Positions 19,001 through 31,000 of a stretch of DNA of 44,045 nucleotides are shown here, piece after piece. The stretch is from a virus: positions 1-44,045 of the IMG/VR virus record IMGVR_UViG_3300017967_000052. One strand, 5' to 3'. Numbering within the stretch: position 1 is the stretch's first letter; each line of letters starts with the position of its first letter. The position numbers were made by a program, and so were the translations under genes. The notes under the pieces were generated by a model. It did not search any database. It was not told the DNA's origin and worked only from the letters and a program-made list of their open reading frames with translations.

Positions 19001-22000
19001 TATTTTGTAACAACGTCTACTTCACCACATGCAATATCACCGTTCACATTGGGCACTGTGTTTTTACTTGGATCATCTGGTGGTACACAAGGTCCAGGTA
19101 GCCCATCAAATATAGAGCCTGTTAAAATAGGTCCTACAGGTGTAGTAGGTACCAAATCATCATTTTTAAACGGATCGTCCACAATTAGAGTACCGTCATT
19201 TGTTACTGTAGTACCAGCGTCGGTAGGCTGTGTGGTATTACCTCTATCTCCCACATTAACTGTTCTAGGACCTCCTTCTCCGCCGGTGCTACCAGCAGTG
19301 TAGTTGTCAGGATTAAACAGTTCCCAAATCTCATCTTCGTTGGCGTCAGTAAAATCTAGAGTAACTGTATCAACCTGTCTGTTTGTCCAACCTTTACCAG
19401 CATATCCGGTATCTGGTATAAGTCTTCTGGTTACTGCTGTCTCAGGTAACTCAGTTAATCTGATGTATTTAAATCTTACTACGGTGCCGTCATAATCTTC
19501 TGTAATTTCTTTAGGTGTGCCATCAGCATACAGGTTGTTATAGTCCCAACCCACAATCTGATCCACGTATGTAAAGTCTTCTGTCCAGAAGCAGGCAACA
19601 AAAATATTTTCTGCTACCAGTTTACCATCACCTGCACCCTGTACGCCAAATTCAGGATTAATTGTGCGTAGTATCAGTTCATCTAATGGGTAAGCACCAA
19701 TTGATGTAAGTCCATTATCAACTGCATCTTGGTATTGTTCTTGTGTAAATCTGGTGCCGTCACCTTCAACTGCAAACGATTCATTCCTTGCTAAATCAGC
19801 TGTTAGTGGTTGGCTTAGTGTTATAACATTTCCGTTTACTTCTGTTATTGTACCTATTTCTGTTCCACTAATGATTACCCAATCGTCTACTTGTACATTT
19901 GCCACGGTATCATCAGTAATTGTGACATTACTTTCTCCTGACACAACATCGATATTGGCTACAACATTACCAAAATGTTCCCACATATCAAATACGTAGT
20001 TACGTGATTCAGGATATACCGGAACATTTCTGCTGTATGCCAATCGCTGTATAGGTCTATCATAAGTTAATGTGGCAGTTTCAGGATAATCTGCTGGGAA
20101 GTCATTTACACCTGGTTGATAATATCCTCTACCAAACCCTAGTGTGCTTGGTGTGCCATCATAACCTGGCAGTCTGCCTGGACCTGCGGCATCTGGAATA
20201 CGGGTGGCTGGTTTTAAACCTCCTGTCCATAACAAGAAACTGTCGTATCCGTTTGTTTCTACTTCTATCGTGGCGCCAGTATTTAAGTCTGGACTAGACA
20301 CTCTCATCTGAGCCGCCGCTAAAATATTTTGTTGTGCATCAGTTCCGTTACCACCAGATACAGCAAACGGCTCTGTTACTTTTTGTAAACCTATATAAGC
20401 CGCTGGCTCTACTTCTCCTAGTGAAAGAACATAACCAGTATTCTGTAATCTGATAGGATCGTCTGCATTAGTAATCTGATTGCTAACATTAACAGTTGGA
20501 ATGATTTCATTATCGTAATAATAATTTGTGAGTGGTAATGTATTAAAGTCGCTCCAAAAACTCACAGTTGCATAAAAATCATGTTCTACTAATGGTGGCG
20601 GTACTTTATCTACCAAAATGTAGTATAAATCTTCATCATCATTTTGCACACCCTCATATACTTCGTACACATTATAGTTGTTGGGTGCTAAACGATATTT
20701 AGGTATAACACTTACATTACTATTGACTGTGTAGGAAACATTGGCTTGCATATCGTATACAGGCTGTGTATATCCAGGAGCACCAATAATTACACCTTCC
20801 CTGGATCCAGGAATCGATGTCAAGATATCTGGATCAACAATGGTGGTATTGCTTTGATCACCTTCTTTATACTCATACTCTTTATTTTTCGTTTGATATT
20901 CGTGATCTTCTGCTCTGTCATCTTCACGCTCATCAACGTCGCCTACATCGGGCGGTATATACTTAACTTTATATCTTTGTAATGCCGGGCTCCAACAATA
21001 TTCTACACCAGTATTCTCATCAGTATAAGTCAATCCCTTGTGTGGACCCACTTGCTTATTGGCTTTACTAAAGTTAGGATCTATTCTTTCTTCATCAGTA
21101 TTACCTATTGACATTTCACCAGTAGCAGATAGTTTACCGCCACTAAGTAACTCAATTATGTTCTTGTCGCGAATATAAGGACCGTAGTCACTGATTTCAC
21201 CAGCACTAAAATCTTCATAAATTGCAGTATTTGGATTTTTTAACATAGCAAAACGTAAACCAAAGTTACCATTGTCGGTGTTGGTAAACTGTCTGCGTTT
21301 TTCCATTTCGCGATTTAAACTTGATGCCACTGCCTGTGGATTATTGTAACTTGGTACGCTAACTGTGCTTCCGTTTAATGTGACTTTATCATGGTCTATT
21401 GTGGTAAGCATAGCATAGCGATTACCACCTCTATACATTTGTCTTTGCACTGAAACTTCTGTACTAATACTGGTGTTTCCAGGCAATGCTGTTGGTGAAA
21501 CTTCCAGATAATTTCCGTGCCATGTTAGATGTGCAGAAGAAACCACATCGCTATTTGAAGTATATTGAATCAAATGGTCAGCCATTCTGATATTTTCTGT
21601 TACAGCAATGGTGTTTGTGGCATTCGCCAAACTTACTACACCTTCCTGATATGGAGAGGATCCGTTTAGTAATTTTTGTTTATGCTCATAGTAAACATGT
21701 GTTCTGGCATCTCTTGGCCAGTAGTCATCCACAAATAATTTATCAGCAGTTAAACTGCTAATTGGATATACTTTATTATAGTATAGTGGTTCAGCAAAGT
21801 GTACTGCTATTCGTTTGCCTGATGCGGCATATAGTGGACTTATACCATGGTTACCCACAGTTTTAATTTCTAAACCTTCGCTGATTATTTCACCGTCTGT
21901 AAATCCAGGAACATATTTTGCAGGAATAGTAAATTTGTTCTGAGTAGCATGCTCAATTTTAAACATGCCAGAAATCTTATTAGTACGTATTCTGACAACA

Positions 22001-25000
22001 TCGCCTTCCTGATACCCATGATTAGCACTTGTAATTTTACTCTGGTTGTAGTGTCTCATTGACACTGCATAGCTCTTTACTGAATTAGGTCTGTTGATAG
22101 TAATAGTGGTAGGAGTACGTGTTAGTACTTCATAGTCTTGATTATCAAAAGTTTCATAAACATTGATAGAATAACCTGTGCCGTACACATTACTTCTGAT
22201 TATATTATTACCCAACACTGTTACATCAGTTACTGCATCATTAACGATTGTGATGTTGCCGGATACAGCATCTACACTTTGTACTTTTTGTGCTCTGCCA
22301 AACAGTGCAGTTATATTAGCCGCTGTGGCTTTTTGCTCGGCAGTTAAATCCACATTATTAAGATACAAAAAGTCTGTTTGATATTGTGCTGATAATTTGA
22401 TTGATACATTGCCTGCTCCTACTTGAGCAAATCGAGCTGCTACTTCATCAACACCACTTTGCATGTTAATGGTTGCTGTTGCTGGCGATGTATTGGCTGC
22501 ATCCAGGGTCATTGTCACAGTGTCAGTGGTCGCATATCCTGCACCCTTACGTATTAAACCTATATGTGTAACTTCTGCATTCAGTATTGCTGTAGCACCA
22601 GTTACCTCACCGTTGTCTATGGTAACTTCTGGCACAAAGTCGTATCCGTCACCCACACTGGTCATTGTTACTGAAAGGTTACCACGTAGTATAGGTCTCA
22701 CCACTGCTGGGTTACCGGAAGAGCCCACAGTTACTTGTATATCTAATTCTGAATATCCTGCACCACGGTCTTCTATATCTATGTAATCAATTCTGCCTTC
22801 GGAGTCAGTGTGTCCATGTGCAACTGCTAGAGTAGTGTTTGCACCAGTAATTGTAACCGCTATATTTTGATTATCTTTTGCATAATCTGATCCAGGATTA
22901 ATTATTTCAAATCCCACAATTTCGGCACCGGTAATCTCACCAGTTGCTGTTGCGGTGTTACCACTGTCTGGTGCTTGTATTGTTATTTCTGGTGCTGGTG
23001 TTTGAACATTACCTGTGTCAGTAATACTGATGCTTGCAACGTTACCCAAAATGTACGCAGTGCCTGCTGCAACATCTAAATTACCACCATTGCTTGGGCT
23101 GCTGAATGTCACTATAGGTACACTCTGGTATCCCTGACCACCATTTGTGATTTCAACGTTTGCAATACCTCTGGCATTGATAGTCAACACATTTCCTGAA
23201 GCAGTCATGTTGGCATCATATTGTGATACTACACCAGCATTGTCTAATAAACGAATATAATCGCCCACTTCAATTTCACTAAAGTTATTACCTGCTATGG
23301 TAATTTGGTTTGTGGTATCATTTACATTTGTAATTTGCAGACCATTATAATATCTTCCAGTTTCAGGTTCTACATTTGAAATTGTTCTTAGATTACGTGG
23401 TCTGATACTGGCGATTCTGGCTTCCACCATTTGCGGAGCATCAAACGCAGTGATTGTGGTCTGCTTGCTTTGTATAACAGATTCATTGTTCCAAACAACA
23501 ACTTTATCTGACAATGTGGCGTTGTTTAGTGTTAGGAAATAATCCAGATATCTGCCAGTGTTTGGCTCTCCAATCTGGTTAGTGTCTAAATAATTAAACA
23601 AACTGTAGTCAGTGTAAAGTGATACATTACCACCTTCTTCCCTCATCAGGAATTCTGTTTGGGCTGCTGTATTCTCTAGTCTGTATACGTTCCAATCATT
23701 GTTTTCACTTTTTGCAACATGAATTAAATCGCCCTGTTGCGGTTTAAGCAAGACGTTTTCGTCAAATAAATCTGGTAAACTTGCTAGATCAAATGCACGA
23801 TACTTAACATCTTCTGGGTGCACGTAACCTGCATTTGGTATTGTTGGATAATCCTTATCAGTAATACCAGTATGATCTACTTTGCCAGTTACTGGCCAAA
23901 TACTGTATCCTATCTGTCCTGTGGGCTTCTTGACAAATCTATTTTTGTCGTCAATGTCTATAGTAATAACACGATCACTCTTTAGATCAGGTGTTATTTC
24001 AAACGTTCTTTGTGGTGCAATTTTTACTGACAGACCTTCCTGCACAAGTACCACACCTTTAACAGTGCTACCTGGAAGATCTTTCTTTAGTGAATCATCA
24101 AACTCAATTGCGCCACGCTCTATAACTTCTATCTTGCTGCCGGCTGGCAGTGCATAAACTGTTTCGCGTTGTCCTGATAAACTATAATTTTCAGGAGGAT
24201 TTTTAAATGCTGTTAGTAGCTCTTGTGGTAAGTTCTTAACGTCTGGGAACGTGATAGTATTTTGAGTTAAAATAAACCTAGTACTATTCCACTTGAATGT
24301 AATATGCTGACTGGTTTCTGCTTGTATGTCAGAAGCCAAAACAGTACCCACATGAGTCCATGTATTATTGTTTGTTAGTTCTTGTGCTAGATATATTTTT
24401 AATTCATCACGTACCACATAAGCCTGTCCTAATGCACTTGCCAATGGAGGTAAGTTTGCATAAGTGGCAACAACTGGTAATCTTTCTGAATCAGTTAAGT
24501 TTTTAACTCTGGTACCATTAATATAAACTTCTACAAACTCGTATACTCCGTCTTTGCTTAAATTAATATTGTTAGCATCTAGTGGAGAACTCAAATTAAA
24601 TGTTACACTGTTATTGATTAAATCAAATTGATCAGCATTGCCTCTAGGAGAGTTAGTGTCTATAGTAGGGTGGTTTACACTTGTTGTAATGGTGTTTACA
24701 TTACCAGGAACATATACCCAGTTTGTTGTTGTAACATTGTCTATTGTTGCCTGATTTGGTATCGATACTCCATCTATATAAACCTTGACATCTTCCACAC
24801 TTGTGTTATAATCATTAGTATAAACAGTAGTTACTAGTGGGAATCGTTGTTTAGGTTGATACGTACCATTAACCAGGGAAATATTTGCTCCATCAACAAC
24901 AGTAAAATCTTTACCACTTAGTATAATATGACTACCAACAGTACTTCCTTGGTGGCTACTTATTTCTTTGGCTGTTATATTCACATTCAAAGATGCATTA

Positions 25001-28000
25001 CTATTAATTGCATCCACAATATCTGCCACAGTGATGTTTGCAGGAGCAGTGTCTACCAATAATGTAATATTACCTGAACCTGAAATATTATCAGCCAGTG
25101 TAACTGTTACATTAGTTTTATTGGTGTCTATAAAACTGTTGCTGGTATCAATATCTGCGACTGCATTATTTAATAATGTATCAGTATTATTTGACTGAAC
25201 CTCTGCACCTATAACCATTGCACAGGCTTCATTTAATCTATAGCCATTACCTGCATTTGTGACTGTTACACTTTCAATTTTTCCTTCACTGTTAAGATTA
25301 GCCTTGGCTTCTGCTTGTACACCAGTTTTGTCTGCAGGACTGCTTATCACAATCTGTGGTGGAGTATCATAAGTATATCTGGCTTGTAATACTTCTACTC
25401 CTGTTACTGAGTAAGTGATATCTACTGGTGTTCTGGTTGTTATTAATTGTGGCTCTTGTACAATTTCTGATTTTGTTAATTTTAGCTCAACACTCTGTGA
25501 GTTATCCAGATCACCAAATTCACCCGCCTTGAGTGCCCACTCGTCATATACTGTTACATTACCCTGTACAACTGCACTACTACGTGCGATACGTGTTAAA
25601 CTTTCAGCAGTACCTTTACTTTGTATCATTCCACGATAAAAGTCAAATTGTTCTTCATCAGCAACATCTAAATCACGCAAATAATCTCTCTGATTAAATC
25701 CGTATTGCTGTCTGCTTATATCGTATATTTGTTTTTCAACCGGAATAAAGCCAAGTTCAGTATAGCGGCCCATTGTTTCTGCTAAATTATCTAGGTTAGG
25801 CAACAGCTCATCATCATTAACCAGGAAGCCTTCTGTAAATAATTTACCAGTCCAATTTTTTGTTCTTGTTGCTTTAACTTTAATACGTGAGTGTTTCTGA
25901 TATAATAAATCATCATATATCACATCATTAAAATCTGTTTTGTTATCTAAAATTAAAGCATGTTCTACTTCTTTGGTGAACAGCATCACTGCATAAATTT
26001 GGCTTCCTGTTGGCGGTTTAATTTCTATCTTGTTGTTTTCTCTGATAATTTCACATTCTTCTGGAGGGATAACTCCACCGTCCTGATCCAGGATACTAAA
26101 CTGCTCGCGTTCACTACGATTTATTTTTGCAATAAATCCACGTGGTACTTCAAAATTTGCTTTATTGGCTAACGGACTTAGTAATATAGTATTACCTATT
26201 TCCCATTTACCCACAGTCCAGAATAAGAATTGTTTAGCTGCATACTGCCAATTGCGAACCTCACCAATTACAGGATCGTATTCGCCAAAGTCATAACCAT
26301 GACTTTCTTGGTGTCTTCCTAAACTGATTAAAAAGTCATAAACTTCTTGGACTGTTTCATATACTGTATTATAATTAACACGCAGTATCTTGCCTGTGGT
26401 TTCCTGATACAGCACACCTTTTGCACCATTTTGCTGTGGTAGACTAGGTAAGTTAGTCCAACCAGTAGGATCAAAAGTATCTCCCACTGTTAAATTTGCT
26501 TCTGATTGATAGAAACCGTCCCTATATTTAACGATAGTTCCTTTAGTATAAGTTTCATTAGGTCGCCATTGTATAAAATCTACACCTTCACCACCTACTT
26601 CTACGGATTGCCTTCTACCACCAACAACTTTGCTTTCTAAAATTTCAAAATAATTTTTAGTTCTATCATAACCGCGTAAACGATAGCCAGTAGCGGTCTT
26701 TTCTATTAATACACCAGTATAAAAATGTCTGTCCTTGTAGTTACTGCTATGTACAGTCACGTCCACATTATTGTTAGGTATAATTAAACTGGTTGCTTTA
26801 CCGTCATTACTATATTGATCAGTTCTAACAATCATGGTGTCTTTATCGACATAGCCATTCATGCGATGAGCCAGTTTCATATTCAGTGTACGTAGTTGTG
26901 GCGCAAAATCAGTGTCTATGTTAAGACCCTGGAATTTCAACCAACTGTTGATGAATTGAGTGTATCCAACATTTGTTATAAACTTTCCGTCACTATCTCT
27001 ATCACCGTGTATCCTAAAGTGATTTTTATTTGTAAACTTCCAACGTTTTTTGTCCACGTTGGACATTAAGTATCCGCCAACGACTGGCTTATACAAGTTT
27101 GTGGGGTCACTAAACACACTGGCAAATCTACCTGGCTTGGCTAATAGCAATGCTTCAGATTGTACAAAGCCAAAGTTTTCTGATTTTTTCCATGCATATT
27201 CTACTGGGCTAGTATCACCAAATTTCCATTCTTTACTGATATCTCCGATAATACGTAACTCTACTTCTTTTGTACTAGTATATGCGGGGGTTGCTTCTGA
27301 GTTAACAGTCGCACTATTTCGTGCATTGTCTACGTCACTTAAATTAATTTTTAATTTAGCACGTACACCATCACCACTAATTGCCACAGTTGCCTGAGTA
27401 TAGTTACTTCCGGGATTGGTAATAACCACACTGGTAATTTTTCCGTCCTCTATAACAGCATTTGCTGTTGCACCAAATCCATCTCCACTAATTGTGATGT
27501 TTGCTGTAGTATATAAACCACCTTCATCTAAAACTTCGATATTGCCGATTCTGCCCAGTGCAGTTGAACTAGCATAGTAATTACCAGCCCAGTGGTCAAC
27601 ATTTTCTATGCCACCACCCACATGATAAGGGAATGCCGGTTGTAAATTTTCGTCCAACGTACAAACATAATGCCAAATTGGTGCTGTAGGACTATCTGGT
27701 GTTACACTATAACGTACATTAAATCTATTTGTATAACCTGATGCTGCTTCCAGGGTAGCGTCTAATCGATAGTCTTGTATGTACACACCAGTGTGTGCAC
27801 CGCCAGGGCCTGAAGTTCTTAATCCTTCACGTAGTACCCATGGTGATTTTATTCTGACAATCTCACTTGTGTTGTCTGTAGGATCACTATAACCATATGG
27901 ACCATAAACTGGTAGTCCATCAAATGCCCAAGCCACTATAGGAGAATGCTCAGTTGTACTCCATTCTTGTAAGCCTACTATTTCAGGTATTAATACGTGA

Positions 28001-31000
28001 TAGTGGAATAAACCCTTGTTATCAGATTCGTAATTTAGGTCCCTGCGTCTTTCACGACGTACTCTGTCCTCATACCACACACCTTCATTTTGCCAACTGT
28101 TTCCATAGTCAACTCCATACAGAGGTAATCCGTTTACAGCAACAGCAACAGCACCGTTTTTAGCCATTGGCGTGGGATTCGATAGAACAGTGTTTAGTGG
28201 CGTCGTACCAATCACATATGATATAGGCTGTTCTTTAAGTGGCTCTCCATATAAAGTAGTATACTGAGTTAACACATTTTGATCAATAGGCAAGGAATGA
28301 TTAACTATCGCACTGCTTTGTACATATACATTGCTTGAATCGTAACTGACATTTAATCCGTCAACATTTAAGAAACTGCTTGTTTTAAATCCTGAATGAT
28401 TTCCAGTATCGGTATTGACCCACTCTACAGTTTTTCTTGTTGTGCCTGTTGTAAACAATCTATATGGTGAGATCAAGTTACCGTTAGCATCTACAGGTAT
28501 AATTGCTTTTAATCCTTTTCTGCGGAATGGGTTGTTATACAGATAATTTTCATTTTGTAAATTTTCTCTAGGACCTCGACGAATAATACCCTCTTCTAAA
28601 TCGTCCCACATGGCAACATTGGTAACTGAGTAGTCGCTACCATATTGCTCATCCCACCATAGTGGTTTTTCTGTAAAGCCCAACATTTCCCATGGATGGC
28701 TATTAGGGCGATCAGTATCATAATAAAATTCGTAAATGCCTCTCCAGTGTCCTGGGAAGGAATCATCTCCATAGTTCCAGGTCCACTCGTTGTCCTCGTC
28801 ATAAAACTCATTAATAATAGGGTTTACAGGGTTTATATTTGTCCAAACACTAAATCCATGACGTAATAGATCCTGCCATTCTGTATACTTGTAATTATTA
28901 TCGCGGAAGGCGCCACCTCTGACATCAACTGTACTGTAATCCAGTATGCTATTTCTTTCTCTAAACTCTCCTTTAGCACTGTTATAAATTCTGGTTTCAA
29001 AATTCATTAATACATCATCGCGATAATCGCCATATGCTGGAGTTTTACTGCCATCATGTCCTATAATTACTTCTATAGGAGTTTGGAATGTTGAGTCTAA
29101 AACTTTTTCTGGTTGATGTAATGGTAGCAGTCCCATAGTACTAGGCGTAGGAGGACATTGAGCACTATCTCTTTCTGCATCATATAATTTAGCAACAATT
29201 TTATCGCCAGCTTTCAAGTTTGCATTACTTAAAATGTTAATGCTGATTGGTGAGAAACTGCTTATTTCATAATCTTTGTCAATGCACAACAAATTGTCAT
29301 TCAGATAAATTAATAAACTGTTTTCAATTTTATCCAAGTCTGCAGAATTTTTTAGCACAAACTGTGTTTGATTTAGTGCAGCTACAAAAGTTTCTTCCAG
29401 GAAATTATCACCAAATGGCACAATGTATGTTCTGTTGAATACATCTGTACCTATTTTAAAACTTATTAGGTTACGCAAAGTGGTTTCAAGCATCTGCTCA
29501 ACACTTGGACCTTCACCATAATCTGACTCGTACAGTTTTTGTATTTCGTTTCGCAATCTATGTTTGTATTTTACATATTCGTGTCCACAAAATCTTAAAG
29601 CATCTACCAAATTATGTGGTTGGTCGTCTACCAGGAATGCACCCAATACTAAATCATGATTGGTTTGTACTATGGTTCTGGCTTTGTTTACGTTTTTAGG
29701 TCCGTTGGAAAAATTATTACTGCCCAGCGGTTCGCCTGCAAATCCGTCCTGATTAGACATGTACTTAGAAAAATGTTCTAAATATTCTGGTTCACTGATT
29801 TGGCGTATGTCTTGTTTTGTATAGTTATGTCCCCAACTTAATGGTAATTCATATTTGCTGTTACTGTTAATTCTTAATAAACCTGTATCAGTACCTGCTG
29901 ATATTTCTATAAAGTCGCCTGCACTAATACTACCTCCAGTTAGTTCAATATAACCTTCAAGAGTATTACTGTATACAAAATTTTCAAAGTTATTACCATT
30001 AATTTTTACTTCAATGTCATAGCCGCTATTTTTATTAGTGTTGCGTCTGGGTACGCATCCTATACTGTATCTGGTTAGTGAACGATCAATATCGACCTGT
30101 GTCAGTGTATACGTTGTATATACACGCTGTTCATTCACATCAGTTGCATTTTTCCATGCAGAATAAAATTTATTATCACTTAAATTTTTGTAGTACCTGT
30201 AACCATTTATAACTGACGCACTTGATGCATTTAGTGGCGTAAACTTATAAGTTGTTGTGTCCTGGAAATTTTCAAAAACTATTTCGCTTGAGGACTTATA
30301 TTGTTGATATACCAACGGGAAGCCTAACACTTTGTCTTTTACAGTGCTTAAAATACTATCTGATGTTGCAGACCTAGCATAACCAAATATCTTGTTTCCT
30401 TTAAATGTGCTAGAAGGATATTTTGTATCGTCGTCAAGCAAAACGCCACTGTCATCATATAGTTTAAATAACGGTGCTTGATTGGCTTTTACTTTTTCCT
30501 GTCCAATCATCCATTCAACACCGTTGTATACAAACTCCTTACCTATGTTTTCACCACCAGATAATATTTGTACACTTTGATTTTTCTTGATCTCAAAAGG
30601 TATAAAGCCAGAATCGCCATCAACAGTATTTGCTGGATTCAACAACGGATCACCAGCACGTATAACTTCTAAAACACCTGTATTAATATTTAATTTTGCT
30701 GTATAGATGTATTTGTTTGCATCTTTACTTTCGTTAGTTACAATAAATGTGGAGTTTTCCAGCGGTACACTGTCTAGTGTAAAGCCAGGTTTCTGCCCTT
30801 CAATGTCTGCAATAAGTGCACCAGTTACAGCCATAGTGACTGTACCTGCTGTGGTATCAGCATGGTTATAAAGTTCTAGATTTCTATCAAATTCAATAAT
30901 AGGACGTTCTGCACGATACTCTCTGTTAGGTAAACTGTCACCTGCATCCAGGAAGTTATCTCTGTGGTACCAGAAATTAACTCTACTCCAGACGTTTTTA

